DNA from: Xylaria sp. FL1777
Lineage: Eukaryota > Ascomycota > Sordariomycetes > Xylariales > Xylariaceae
NCBI GenBank assembly: GCA_022578965.1
Contig: MU400587.1
Span: 62,001-126,000, forward strand
Direction of reading: 5' to 3'
DNA: 64,000 nucleotides
Part shown: piece after piece, positions 10,589 to 21,871 of the stretch
Numbering within the stretch: the stretch's first letter is position 1
Layout of the letters: every line of letters begins with the position of its first letter
The notes under the pieces: model-generated
The model's input: the letters and a program-made list of their open reading frames with translations, nothing else
What the model was told of the DNA's origin: nothing
Database searches by the model: none
Program-made: the position numbers and the translations under genes

Positions 10589-12322
10589 ATGGATGTTCAT
10601 CTTCTAGTCTACGACCTGTCAGGCGGACTAGCTCGACAATTGTCCTTGGGCATGCTTGGCTTCCAACTTGACGCCATTTACCATACATCTATCGAGCTAG
10701 AGGGGACGGAATATGTATACGACAGCGGAATCAACACAATACGGCCGGGCAGCTCTCATCTTGGCCGACCTCTTGAGCGGATACATCTCGGGAAGACGGA
10801 ACTGCCGCTAGAAGTTATCGTCGAGTATCTTGACTCGTTGAGAGACATCTATACTCCTCAGGCTTACGACCTGTTTCGCCATAATTGTAACAACTTCAGC
10901 AACGACTTCTCAACTTTCATGCTGGGAAAGGGTATTCCGGACCACATCGCGAATATGCCTCAGGCGGTGCTTGATTCGCCGTTTGGCAGGATGTTACAGC
11001 CGCAACTAACACAGATGGTCGAGCAGAGGAAGGCTAGCCAAGGCGGACTTCTCGGTATACAGAATAATCAACAGCAAGTCAATGGGGCGGCATCATCCTC
11101 GTCGATAGCCGTCGTAGAAGTGTCTGACTTACCAGCTCTAAACACCGCCTTAGGGAGCGCTATTAAGAAATCGGCTATAATATTCTTTACTTCAGCTACA
11201 TGCCCACCATGCAAGGCTCTTTACCCATTATACAATGAGCTAGCTGCTGAACACGGGGGAAATGTGGCTTTGATCAAGGTCGATATTTCGCGAGCACCTG
11301 ACGTCGCACAACAGTACACAGTGACCGCAACACCTACATTCGTGACTTTCGTTCATGGCAAGCGGCAAGAAAGTTGGGCCGGGGCTGATGCCGCTCGGTT
11401 GAGGGGCACAGTGAGATTGTTGGCGGAGATGGCCGATGGGCCTTCTCACCCACACCGGTTGTTGCACGTACCACACGTATCGAACCCTGACTCGAAACCT
11501 GTCTTATTCACCAAAGTCCCTCCGCTTCCAAAGCTATTGTCAAAACTAGGGCCAACTGCAAACGACGCTACAGTCCAAGGTATGAAACATTTCATCGAGG
11601 CTAGAGCTAGCGAAGGCCCAGCAATGGCGACGCTGCCCGACCTACCTGCTTTCTCGAGGTTTTTGGTCGCCGCCTTGACGGATTTACCCCGAGAGCTTCT
11701 CTTCACTGCCGTAGATCTATTCCGATGTGGCCTCATCGACCCGCGCTTAAGTGGCTACTATGCCGAAGAGCACGATCATAAGACCATTGTAACGCTTATA
11801 GAGACCGTGAATGGCGACTCCGGGAGTCCCTATGCGCTCCGCTTAGTCACGTTACAAATGGCTTGCAATTTATTCTCAAGCCCCTTGTTCCCAGGGCAGG
11901 TTCTCGGACACACAGCATTACGCGCTGCAGTCACCCAACTCATCTCTAGTAGCTTCCTTGACGATAGTCACAACAATATCCGGGTGGCGGCTGCGTCGCT
12001 GCTCTACAATGTAGCTCATGAAAATAGCCGGCAACGACAGCAATCGAAAGAAGGGCTTCCTGAGGAGGACCAAATAGAGCTAGCAGCTTCGGTATTAGAG
12101 GCTATTACTCAAGAAGAGTCATCAACTGAGGCGCTACACGGGATGTTGTTGGCATTGGGACTCTTGGCGTACTGCATGCCGATAGAAGGAGAGTTAATAG
12201 ACCTTTTAAGGACGATGGATGCACAAGGAACTATCCTGGCGAAGAAAAAGGCCTTTCCTAATGAGCCTTTAATCGCCGAAGTCGGAACTGAGTTATTAGG
12301 TAAGGGGCTTGTGAAGAGATGA
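10589..12322 (+). CDS. PPPDE (DeSI) peptidase-thioredoxin-PUL domain protein
   Basis: A single exon codes for 577 residues with three domains. Residues 1-140 form a PPPDE/DeSI-type thiol isopeptidase domain with the expected pair His32 (in AIYHTSIELEG) and Cys100 (in FRHNCNNFSNDF). This fold removes SUMO or ubiquitin-like tags or reverses palmitoylation in other organisms. Residues about 175-280 form a thioredoxin domain with the redox site CPPC at 205-208 and the cis-proline segment TATPTFVTF. Residues about 300-575 are an alpha-helical PUL domain, the module that Ufd3/PLAA-type proteins use to bind Cdc48/p97. Domain order and length match a fungal family with this architecture. The likely role is cytosolic ubiquitin-like or redox-linked protein quality control; the substrate is unknown. 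Confidence 0.92.
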   Translation: MDVHLLVYDLSGGLARQLSLGMLGFQLDAIYHTSIELEGTEYVYDSGINTIRPGSSHLGRPLERIHLGKTELPLEVIVEYLDSLRDIYTPQAYDLFRHNCNNFSNDFSTFMLGKGIPDHIANMPQAVLDSPFGRMLQPQLTQMVEQRKASQGGLLGIQNNQQQVNGAASSSSIAVVEVSDLPALNTALGSAIKKSAIIFFTSATCPPCKALYPLYNELAAEHGGNVALIKVDISRAPDVAQQYTVTATPTFVTFVHGKRQESWAGADAARLRGTVRLLAEMADGPSHPHRLLHVPHVSNPDSKPVLFTKVPPLPKLLSKLGPTANDATVQGMKHFIEARASEGPAMATLPDLPAFSRFLVAALTDLPRELLFTAVDLFRCGLIDPRLSGYYAEEHDHKTIVTLIETVNGDSGSPYALRLVTLQMACNLFSSPLFPGQVLGHTALRAAVTQLISSSFLDDSHNNIRVAAASLLYNVAHENSRQRQQSKEGLPEEDQIELAASVLEAITQEESSTEALHGMLLALGLLAYCMPIEGELIDLLRTMDAQGTILAKKKAFPNEPLIAEVGTELLGKGLVKR

Positions 12323-13707
12323 TTTGAGATCGCCATATAGAATAGAGAGGGATAGAGTCCTCAGTCTCAACAGCAGTTAGATATGATTAGATCATTGACC
12401 CAGATAAATAGATACAATATTAGAGACTCATTTTATCCATCACGAGTGGTAATCCCGAAACCGCTACGTAGATGTTAAGTATTAAAAGATCGGGATAAGA
12501 TTACCTACCCGTGTGGACGAGAGTCCGCACGAATACATGCGTCGGCAGGTATATAAGAGAGTGTCAGTATTAAAATTGGAAGTCACCAACAGAAACACGG
12601 GCAACGGGCGCCAGTCCAAGGTTACATGCCGAAAGGCCCGTCTTAACCGACTTCTTCTTCACCTCGGTCGGTATTTCCGCGAAGGATCTTAGATAACAGA
12701 TAGGCACCTAAGCTATGCCTCGAATATAGAAAGATCATCGAAGGTAAGGTTGGCTAAGCACTTCGATGCGACGACATATAACAGTGCCTCAGGGGACCCC
12801 GAAGTGCTTGGGGAACTTTACCAAAGACGATTCCCGTAGCAACACAGTTGACTCTCGTCACCTGATGGCCTAGGAGCGGTAATGTTCCGCACCGATTGTC
12901 CCATTCTTTGGAGAGGCATATCGCATCGATCTTGAAGTAGTACCGGTACCACAGGCTTGAGCCTCCACTGTCCTACTCAATTCTAGCCCCTTAATAACAT
13001 TACAGAAGAATTAGCATGAATGTCTAATTAATAGCGCTGAATAGACTGTATCTCAACTTCAAGAGCAAATATACAGTTAGTGAGGCAAGGTCACTTAGTC
13101 TTCTGAGTCCGACAAATCTACTTAACGATCCGCAGATTTAGAAACTTAATATTAGCGAGTGCGACTCTCTAATAGCTTAACTTTCCTTCTTTACGTGGCA
13201 TGCAAGGACCTTTTTGAATCGAAGCGAGACGGGAGAGAATACTACCTCCCTAGTTTCTCATCTATATAGCGTCGTGACGGGATCATATTTTGGATTTTTG
13301 ATACTACATAGGCCAAGCCGCGTACGATGTTGTATGACCGCAGCACGGTATTCATCCTAATGCTACTAAACCTAACCCAACTTACACAATTATAGTTACC
13401 ATACACATCTTTCGAACATTCGCATGGTCAGATCCTATATGCACGGAATTTCTAAGTCAACTTCGATGAACTTTGTTAGAAAATCATCTATAAGAAGCAC
13501 TCAGCTTTGCATTTGATGTTCTCGATACAATCCAGTCTTCATGAATCATCCATAATCGATAGACTGCAGTGCCCTCGCATTTTCGACTCATCTCCTGATC
13601 ACACGGCGCAATTCTTCTAAAAAAAAAGGCGAGAGACAACCCTCTACGGAAAATAAGACATGTTTCTTACTGAAATTCTAGTTATCTGGATATTAAAATA
13701 ATACATC
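12323..13707. other. Intergenic, no convincing gene
   Basis: About 1.4 kb of mixed-composition sequence holds no long ORF on either strand. A 10-bp inverted repeat (12756-12765 with 12800-12809) is present but could be chance. There is a short A-run near 13620. No recognisable transposon remnant was seen. Confidence 0.5.
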
Positions 13708-14045
13708 ATGATGATGTCTGGCCTATCGACCGCCGAATCCGTCAGCACTATTATCTTCGGACTGCTTTCCATGGTTTGCAATGTCGTGGTTGTCTGGCAG
13801 AACCGACGAATCATTAACGAAGTCAGGTACGCAGTTTCGATCTATGAGTATCTGACGGACTATTTCCTATCGGTCTGCCTTAGTGGCACCCCATGACTGA
13901 CGAGTCACAGAGTCAGAACAGCTCGCCGTGCGAGCTGGACATCATAATGTTATTCAAGCTGCGAGGCTTTGAGTGTACGATGGAGATAATGGAACAGCGA
14001 AGAGGCAGACAATCGACCTTGCTTACAGAGTTATCGGTTATGTAA
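13708..14045 (+). CDS. Hypothetical small membrane protein (tentative)
   Basis: I do not recognise this protein. Two exons can be fitted: 13708-13826 (ends AG before GTACGC) and 13913-14045. A branch-like CTGAC lies about 20 bp before the acceptor, and the model gives a frame of about 83 residues. The first exon has a hydrophobic segment (STIIFGLLSMVCNVVVVW) followed by basic residues (QNRRII), which suggests one membrane span with a short tail. An alternative acceptor two bases upstream, at the CAG ending at 13910, gives a short stop-terminated tail instead. Support rests only on splice signals and the hydrophobic segment. It may not be a gene. Confidence 0.35.
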
Positions 14046-15071
14046 AACTATTGTTTTTATTTATTTTCTTCTTTCTCTTTTTACGGTCGACCTCATACAT
14101 AAGACTCGAATGGGTGAAGTTTATAGCACCTATGTTCATCAGGATACTTTGTTACTATATTTGGGGGTCATACTGGTCGCGGTGACTATAATACCAGTAT
14201 AAGGTTGGATGGATTGGCACCTATACTAGTATATTTTTGTTATTCCCAACATGTACACTATTAACTTCGAATTTAACATTTGACTTTGCTTATTAAAGAT
14301 CAGGTGGCAAATACCATATTTTTGCATCCCAACTCGGAGGTAAATACTTGCTTACAGCAAGTCGCACCGCGGAAAAATAAAGGGGTTGATATCCTTCTGT
14401 GCCGTGAACTAGCATATAACCAGCTGGGTGTTTAGTTACACCGAAATTGATTTCCTGATTCGTAAGCAGGTATATAATGTACGGTACTCAATTAGCATAT
14501 AGTCTTAGGAGGAAAAGAGAATGTTGACAGTCAAGCAAGAGGCGGATGTCTACATAGGTGTACATATGTGTAGAGTACTTTCAATTCTAGGTATCTATCT
14601 ACAATATTTTAATACAAGCCTCTCAATGGTCAAGATGGGTGCGCTAGCCCCCGCCATTAGCCCCCACCAATGGCTGTCTGGCCTCTCGCGGTCCTTGGCA
14701 GAATGCCCCTGATCCACCAATTCAGCCCTGATAGAGGCTTAACCTTGAAATTTGGGGCGAAGATTTTCGAGATTGAATTACCTTTCTTCAGTACCCCCTT
14801 TCTTCCCACAGTGTCATATCAACTTAACAAAACCACGCTCGTTCATCTCCAACTACGGTACCGGCATTTTAATATCCCATCCCACCGACACGACAGTTAC
14901 CGATCGAGAGACTGGCCCTCTTGCTACCGTCTTGGTTCTTGGCATATTGCCTAATTTAACACCTGGTCTCGAGAACCCCGGAACTTTCCACTGCGCGCAC
15001 TCTTCACAGTCTCCCATTCTTTTCCCGGCTTCTTCCCCATTTTGTGTGGGGATGCCCTGTGATTGAAGGTT
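14046..15071. other. Intergenic region upstream of the Golgi GDPase gene
   Basis: About 1 kb with several short ORFs that overlap in different frames and lack family motifs. The last 150 bp before the start codon are pyrimidine-rich (CTTTTCCCGGCTTCTTCCCC near 15020), a common fungal promoter/5' UTR feature. Confidence 0.5.
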
Positions 15072-16847
15072 ATGAGGAGAACATCCGTCTCGTTGCCTAC
15101 GAAGCAAGCGCGGCGCGACCCTCACGAGAAAGCCGACCGGTACGACGCCGGTCACAGAGAGCCAAGCATCCTGGAGAAGCTACAACAAGCCGGGATGAAT
15201 CCGGCCCAGAAGTCGCGGTGGCTGAAGACCACTGCCATCGTTGTTTTCATCCTCTTTCTCTTCTACTATCTGTCGCCCAAGGGCGTGGATTACTACCACC
15301 AGGGAGGTGCGTTAGTTTGTTAACTAGGACGGGAATCTTCACCAGCAGCATCGTTACTAACAGCCATACTAGTGTCGCATTCAGGCGGCCAAAGTCCTGC
15401 CGACTCATCGTACGGCACCGAAAAATGCACGAAATCGTACTCTAGGGACAAGCCCATCGTTCAATATGTCCTCATGATCGACGCCGGCAGCACTGGATCC
15501 CGTATCCATGTCTACAAGTTCAACAACTGTGGGCCTACCCCAGAACTCGAAGGCGAGAAGTTTAAGATGACCGAGAAGAGCGTTGGTGGACTGAGCAAGT
15601 ATAAGGACGACCCTGTCGCCGCCGCTAAGACCTTGGATCCTCTCCTCGCTGTGGCCATGGAGCACGTCCCCGACAAATTGAAGGGTTGCACTCCGGTCGC
15701 CGTCAAAGCCACTGCTGGTCTGCGTATGATTGGAACCGAAGCGGCCGACAACATCCTCAAAGCCGTGCGGGATCATCTAGAAAAGGATTATCCTTTCGCA
15801 GTTGTTTCTGAGAAAGAAAACGGTGTTGCGATTATGGACGGCTCGGACGAGGGTGTGTACGCCTGGATTACCACCAACTACCTCCTGGGGAAGATTGGCG
15901 GACCGGACGACAGCCCGACTGCTGCTATTTTTGATCTAGGCGGTGGATCGACACAGATCGTCTTCGAGCCAACGTTTAAGGGACTTGCTTCTGGGGGAAT
16001 GCCTGAGAAGCTGGCCGAAGGCGATCACAAGTACGACCTGTCTTTTGGCGGACGAGACTTCGAGCTCTACCAACATTCTCATCTTGGATATGGCCTCATG
16101 GCTGCTCGTAACGCAATCCATCTAAGTTTATTGAATGACATTTATGCTAAGGAGAAGAGTCTCGACTTCCTCAAGAAGCCGATTCGGAATCATCCTTGTA
16201 TCAACGCTGGCCAGAGCGACGTCATTAAGGTGAAACTGCCAGAGGATAGCCCGCTGGGTACAGGCGAACTCGAACTGAATGTAACGGGCCCGGCTATCCC
16301 AGCCCCAGCCCAGTGTCGCAGTCTGGCTGAGAAGATCTTGGTGAAAGATGCCAAGTGCCAATTGGCTCCCTGCTCTTTCAACGGCGTCCATCAGCCCTCG
16401 TTAGCGAAGACTTTTGCACGGGAAGATGTCTATATTTTCTCGTTCTTCTTCGACCGCACGAAACCTTTGGGCATGCCGGACTCTTTTACCCTGCGTGAGC
16501 TTCATGACTTGACTCACACTGTTTGCGGCGGCGAAGAATCCTGGGACGGTTTCAGTAACCTTCCAGAGGCTCTCGACGAACTCAGGGGCCGTGGCGAATA
16601 TTGCCTCGACCTCAACTTCATGATTGGTCTTTTGCACACAGGTTATGATATGCCGATTGACCGCGAGGTTAGAATCGCTAAGAAGATAAAGGATAATGAG
16701 TTAGGCTGGTGCTTGGGAGCAAGGTGAGCTTTTCCCCGCAGAAATTTTTTTTTTTTCCGATTGGATGCTGAACTGACGCTTCATCTTAGTCTGCCCTTGT
16801 TGGCAAAGGACTCCGGCTGGTCCTGCAAAGTTAACCAGGTCTACTAA
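15072..16847 (+). CDS. gda1: Golgi guanosine-diphosphatase (GDA1/CD39 family)
   Basis: In fungi this enzyme hydrolyses GDP (and UDP) in the Golgi lumen, so that GMP can be exchanged for incoming GDP-mannose during glycosylation. Exons are 15072-15306, 15385-16723 and 16790-16847, coding for 543 residues. The ATG at 15072 is the first in frame. Topology is type II: a short basic cytosolic tail, then a membrane anchor at about residues 53-67 (TTAIVVFILFLFYYL). All apyrase-conserved regions are visible: DAGSTGSR (about 110-117), AVKATAGLR, ENGVAIMDGSDEGVYAW and FDLGGGSTQIVFE. The last exon encodes the conserved end (LPLLAKDSGWSCKVNQVY). Intron 1 has a TACTAAC branch site, and intron 2 has a long T-tract. 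Length is usual for the family. Confidence 0.93.
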
Positions 16848-17489
16848 TAATGCTCTTTTGCGAATTATATCTATAGCAGACCCATATGGATCGGGGACTA
16901 GGCGTCGACGAACACATGGGATTCACTAGACTATATTATTTACGCGCACCTAATGAAGGGGAGGTATAGGCAAGGATATATATCTACGCACGGGGATTGG
17001 AAGACTTTGTTTGGCATTAGAGGCCTCGCCCGGCCTGGCGTTTGCGGAGAGATTGAAATTTTCAAGTGTGTAGAATAACGAAACACGGCGTGCACGACAG
17101 AAAACGACGTTATCATGGTCTGGTCTGCTTGCCTTTCTCTGGGAGAGGGTATGTAGATAGTACCCAAAGAGCGGAAAGATAGACGTAATCTAGTCGTGCA
17201 GGGTAACTATTGATTAATCTTGCTGCTTTCATTTCTCGTGTACTTGGGTTCAATTTTCACCACATAAGCATTAATGTTTTGAAATCGAATTGTCTGATCC
17301 ACACTGCCCTTTTGCTTCGGTCAAAATAAATCTATTGTTTTGACCCCCGGGTATGCTATCTACTATATGTTACATCCATCAATACCATATTCGTACAATC
17401 ATGCAGATCTGAGCAATGCACAAACGGGTCTCGCTCTGACAGTTTGTCGTGAGTACCGTAATCGCGGCACCACCTCCATCCATGCAGAG
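16848..17489. other. Spacer between convergent genes
   Basis: About 640 bp lie between the GDPase stop and the stop of the minus-strand gene. Short ORFs here are not supported. No repeat was noticed. Confidence 0.5.
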
Positions 17490-18920
17490 CTAAAGCGGCA
17501 CATCCACCATGCCCAAAACATCCTCAACCACGTCCTCGGGCTGCACGTCCTCGAGCAGCGCCTTGACGGCGGCCAGGTCGCTGCCCCACTGCATGCTTCG
17601 CTCGCGCTCGGCCGGCACAATGACGATGCGATGGGCATAGATCTTGCGGGCCGCGAGCTGCACCAACTCGGGGGTTACGAAGTCAAGGCCGTGGAGCGCC
17701 GCCAACGAGCGGATCAGCGTACGGAAATGCGTCGTCGCGGCCGGTGGGACGCTGCCGGGTGTCACGGCCCGGTGGAAGCGGAGGAAGGCGATGATGTTCA
17801 TCTGGTAGCGCTGGACTTCGATGTCAACATGGACTTGGAGGCTAAGAGTCGAGAGCGTGGATATCTCTGTTTCAGTGAAGACCTGGCTGCGTCCCATAGC
17901 ACCACTACTATTGCTGTGGCTATTATCTGCTGTCTGGGAACTACCTTGGTTTGGTATCGCCCAGTCTGTTATTGATATATGCTGCCCTGGACCTGGTGTT
18001 AGGATCGGCGTCGGTGGAGTCTTGGATCCTCGTGTCCTGCGGACAACGCTTGCAGAGCTCGCCTGACTGGCTGTATCGTCGTCGGGATCCTCCCTGTTTC
18101 CATCGATATTGTCAACGTCATCTATGCCGTCGTCGACATTAGGGTATTCCTGTTCTTTTTCGTCTTCCTCTTCTTCCATATGCCCGAACCCATCCTCGGG
18201 ATCCTGCCAGTGCGAAATGTAGAAGTGGTCGTTCAGATGCTTCGTAAGACGGGCCTGGCCAGCGCTCTCAGACCCCAGAACGGCGATAAGCAGGAATTGC
18301 TTAGGACATGCTTGCGCGGGCGTCCGCGTGAATATCTTCCGCGTGCGCATTAGCTCCAGACATTGTATCTGCACGGCTTTCGACGCACTGTCTAGATTCC
18401 GGGCTAGTACTACGTTGGCGATCTGTTGCTGCTGTGTGGCAGTTGATAAGAAAGACGCCTTAGATGGCGAGACTGCAGCCGCACTCAGGGAGCGAGACGA
18501 GAGCGGCCGGAGAGACCCTTGTTGGTGCTGCAGCATATTTACATGCACGTGCGAATGTGCCCCCCAACTGCCACTACCACTGCCATGATGTGCACTGAAA
18601 TACGACTCCGATCCGCGAGCGTGCAGAGGTGAGGGCGTACGAGGGGTAGGGGTTAGCTTTGACTGCGACTGCGACGGCGACTGCGGGAGTTGGATTGCGG
18701 CGACAAGGTCGTCGAGCGTCGTTTCAGGAGTGCAGTCTACTACAGCAGAGCCCAGGCCGAACGTGCGCGAGGCGACGAGCTGGAGCTCCACGGTCAGGTC
18801 GTCGAGATACTCTGCGTCGGTGCTGATGATGCAGTGCTCGCGGCTGATGAGGCAGAGCAGCGCTGCTAAATCGATGTCTCCCAGCTCTCGGACCTTGTGC
18901 ACAAGATCCTCATCCGCCAT
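17490..18920 (-). CDS. Fungal protein resembling Mg-chelatase/AAA-lid proteins
   Basis: A single exon codes for 476 residues. The first 75 residues and the segments VVLARNLDSASKAVQIQCLE, RTRKIFTRTPAQACPKQFLL and LNDHFYISHWQDPEDG form an ordered N-terminal and central part. The C-terminus (VQLAARKIYAHRIVIVP and onward) resembles the helical lid of AAA+ magnesium-chelatase subunits. Fungi do not make chlorophyll, so where such proteins occur they have another, unknown role. No Walker A or Walker B motif is visible, so ATPase activity is doubtful. Residues about 78-170 are Ser/Pro/His/Gln-rich, and about 245-290 are strongly acidic; both look disordered. The ORF is clearly coding (long, single, ATG start), but the family call is from memory of weak similarity. 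Confidence 0.7.
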   Translation of the reverse strand: MADEDLVHKVRELGDIDLAALLCLISREHCIISTDAEYLDDLTVELQLVASRTFGLGSAVVDCTPETTLDDLVAAIQLPQSPSQSQSKLTPTPRTPSPLHARGSESYFSAHHGSGSGSWGAHSHVHVNMLQHQQGSLRPLSSRSLSAAAVSPSKASFLSTATQQQQIANVVLARNLDSASKAVQIQCLELMRTRKIFTRTPAQACPKQFLLIAVLGSESAGQARLTKHLNDHFYISHWQDPEDGFGHMEEEEDEKEQEYPNVDDGIDDVDNIDGNREDPDDDTASQASSASVVRRTRGSKTPPTPILTPGPGQHISITDWAIPNQGSSQTADNSHSNSSGAMGRSQVFTETEISTLSTLSLQVHVDIEVQRYQMNIIAFLRFHRAVTPGSVPPAATTHFRTLIRSLAALHGLDFVTPELVQLAARKIYAHRIVIVPAERERSMQWGSDLAAVKALLEDVQPEDVVEDVLGMVDVPL

Positions 18921-19273
18921 CTCGTCTATTTGTATGCATTGATGAGCCCATCAGATCACATCGTTGTGGTCGCTGTCTTGTTGTTACGGGTGGTGTGGAA
19001 TTTGAAGCCAAACAGGGTGCTGGAACTTTGGGTTATATAAGATATGACAGGGGGATACAGTGGTTTGACACTGTCCGTACCACCTTACGCGTAGGTACCT
19101 ACAGGGTACCAGTTCGTAACGTCTTTTTCTAACCTAATTAGGTAGTATGGTAGTAGGCACCTTATCAAGTCACGCCAACCACCGGCGCCTTAAAGACAGA
19201 CTCAACTCTTTACAAATTCCGTTTATGCTAATATGATTTACACTCGAGGCATTACTCCTGGAAGTTATTATGT
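18921..19273. other. Short intergenic region
   Basis: About 350 bp, presumably the upstream region of the minus-strand Mg-chelatase-like gene. It holds TAGGTACCTAC-type words around 19090-19150. No ORF of note. Confidence 0.5.
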
Positions 19274-19994
19274 TCAAGCGTTCCAATCCTGCTCACCGCC
19301 TTGCCGGCCGCCACTACTTTCGTAAGCACAACGCTATAAATATCGAGTAACAGGTGACAACTTACACCCCTGACCAGAACTTCTTGTCAACCTTATCATT
19401 TGGTGCCGATTCGGCCCTGTCATGCTTCTGCTCGAATTCCTGGTTATGCCTTTCGACTTCCCGCTTCTGTTCCTCTGTCAAACCGGACTTCACGGTGTTG
19501 GTAGACTGGTTTAGTATCTTGGGTTGCGGCGCATGTTTGCCTTGTGGTCCCTTCAGAGCCTCACCTCCATTTGCTGTCCCGTTCTCACTCTTGGGGATCT
19601 GACCTGCAGTCGGGCTACCGCCGGTCTCGACCGCTTCTTTCGACCTGGCACCACCCGACTGTGCGCTGGCTCGCTCTTCGGGTGCTTCCCCACTGGATGC
19701 TGATTTCTCCATATTAGCGGAAAAGGCCCTCTTAGTGGAGGCATTCGCGCTACCCTTTCCGACGTCTGGGGGTGCGGGCCCTGGGTGCTCTGAGGATTCC
19801 TGAGCTTTGGTTGCCGCCGGCTGTGCCTCTGGGTGCTCCGCTAGGGGATCTCCCTTGCCATCTCCATAGCCTTGGTGTGCGCGAAGACGGGGGGCTGTAA
19901 TAAAGGTACGTTGTGTGTTGTGTAAAGCTCGCGTGCAAGTTGTAGCCTGCAGGGCTCTAATGGAGTTGGTGAGACGAATTCCCACCATAGTCAT
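19274..19994 (-). CDS. Small fungal protein, probable mitochondrial targeting
   Basis: The N-terminus (MTMVGIRLTNSIRALQATTC, then RALHNTQRTF) is rich in Arg/Ser/Thr without acids, a typical mitochondrial presequence. The middle is low-complexity (Gly/Ala/Ser/Pro/Glu). The C-terminal third is conserved-looking: LTEEQKREVERHNQEFEQKH, then NDKVDKKFW. Read straight through, the frame ends FWSGV-stop at 19362 (210 residues). However, that stop sits inside a canonical donor (GTAAGT). Splicing 19365-19317 (49 nt) to exon 19316-19274 gives a 223-residue product with a Gly-rich end (GGRQGGEQDWNA). I prefer the spliced form. The function is unknown. It diverges from Ypt7, 850 bp away. Confidence 0.65.
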
Positions 19995-20841
19995 GAACTA
20001 TGATACTTTATGTTGTGTCCCGTTTTGATAAATTAAAGCTTGAAAGCAATTGGAAATTTTGATTTTAATTATTGACTTTAGTTACAGTTGCTTTCCAACA
20101 ACTCTTAACGGAGTATAACCAATGTCTGTCTGATCGAACAATTTATATAATGTCATGATGTGAATTATAATCCAAGACCGTGATGTCATCAATGACGCGG
20201 ACTGACCTTTGAAAGGAGGGAGCTACTTTACTTGTACCTACATACCTGTTATCTTGATACTAGGTACATATAGATCAGATAAGAACCCCAATGCAGAGCG
20301 TTAATGTCCTAGGTATCTCTGCGTGCATTTGCGTTCTCAAGTGGCTGATCAATTAGCATAGCAGAGTCACAATGGTTTGCGACTCGAAGGTAGGTACCTA
20401 GGTACTTAAGTAGGTACGTATCGAAAAATGGTGTCCTTTTTAGGCAGTACCTACATTAGGTAGGTACTCATGCATACATAGAAAAGGTGCGGGGCTTTTG
20501 TGGCTTTATCGTAGAGTTACTAGGTCACCTGGCGTAACCCAGCCACATAATAACTAGTCCTGTGCTGCTGAACAAGAGCTCCTTAAGTAGTAATGATAAG
20601 GGTGACCCTGTGTCTCAGCTACCTATCTCAAGGTCCGACTGCCGCTGCTTCTTGACCGGACTCTAGGCAAAACAATAACCTCCCAACCCTACCTAAGATT
20701 CACACAAGTCTATCTGCACGTTCCCCCGAACGTAGATAGGCGATCGTGGTCGCTTTATACCAACAGAATTCGTCAACCTTGACGAAACCAAGCGAACAAT
20801 CGTGACAACACAGCCAAGCGTCCTAGCTTAACTACTTCAAC
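19995..20841. promoter_or_regulatory. Divergent intergenic region with TAGGTA clusters
   Basis: This 850-bp gap lies between the minus-strand mitochondrial-type gene and ypt7. Clusters of TAGGTACCTA / CCTAGG words lie at about 20225-20275 and 20390-20470, where several copies overlap into short palindromes. It must contain both promoters. No specific factor site can be claimed. Confidence 0.5.
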
Positions 20842-21871
20842 ATGGCGTCGAGAAAGAAGGTGCTTCTGAAGGTACGCGTTGTCACCCACTCTCAAATCGC
20901 ACCTTTAGTTGTACATCTCTAATATATCTCATTCAACAGGTTATTATCCTCGGCGACAGCGGTGTCGGTAAGACGAGCTTGATGAACCAATATGTATGTC
21001 CCCGACACAATCACGAGCACGGCCTCTAAAGGCGGGAATACGATCTTCTCGAGTATGCAAGTGGCAGGGGGCTGATATGTCCTTGGATTCTAGGTCAACA
21101 AGAAGTTCAGTGCAAGTTACAAGGCTACTATCGGTGCCGATTTCTTAACCAGGGAGGTTCTGGTGGACGATAGGCAAGTCACGATGCAGGTATGGCATAG
21201 AATTAGCTCCAGGATCGGGCGGAATGACTGATACATGGTAGCTCTGGGATACGGCCGGCCAAGAACGCTTTCAGTCTTTGGGAGTCGCGTTCTACCGCGG
21301 TGCCGACTGCTGCGTGCTAGTGTTCGACGTCAACAATTCCAAGAGCTTCGATGCGCTAGACAGCTGGAGAGATGAATTCTTAATCCAAGCCTCACCACGG
21401 GACCCTGAGAACTTCCCTTTCGTAAGTCATAGAAAGACGGGAAATTCAAAGCTAAGAGTATCTATGCTGATATTGATGCTACAAGGTGGTTCTTGGCAAC
21501 AAGATTGACGTGGAGGAGAGTAAGCGAGTAGTGAGTCACCAATCTTTCCTCCTTCCCTTACGCCCAACGCCTTATACTGATGGTTTTGATCGTAGATCTC
21601 AAGCAAAAGAGCGGCTACTTTCTGCCACTCCAAGGGCGATATCCCGTATTTTGAGACAAGTGCCAAGGAAGCCATCAACGTTGAGCAAGCATTTGAAGGT
21701 AAGTCCAAGTTGCCTATATGAACTTCGGTTATTCCAGAACAGTCTAACATGGGCCACCTAGTCATTGCGCGAAATGCACTTGCTCAGGAGGAATCCGAAG
21801 AGTTTAGTGGAGACTTCCAGGACCCTATCAACATCCATATTGAGAACGATCGTGATGGTTGCGCTTGCTGA
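20842..21871 (+). CDS. ypt7: Rab7-family small GTPase Ypt7
   Basis: Ypt7 is the vacuolar/late-endosomal Rab that, with the HOPS tether, drives vacuole fusion and autophagosome delivery. Seven exons fit exactly: 20842-20871, 20940-20993, 21094-21189, 21242-21421, 21486-21530, 21596-21698 and 21762-21871, coding for 205 residues, the usual Ypt7 length. The GTPase motifs are G1 GDSGVGKT (15-22), switch [12 protein letters not shown]3 WDTAGQE (62 onward), G4 NKID (125-128) and G5 ETSAK (155-159). The C-terminus ends GCAC, a CXC double geranylgeranylation site for membrane anchoring. The family call is secure. The many small exons are typical of Rab genes in this group of fungi. Confidence 0.97.

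Noticed and set aside
12756..12809. 10-bp inverted repeat with a 34-base loop
   Set aside because: Short, isolated, and no terminator or RNA-gene context; expected by chance in 60 kb.
17340..17975. Forward ORF of 211 residues
   Set aside because: Mostly antisense to the Mg-chelatase-like gene; no domain.
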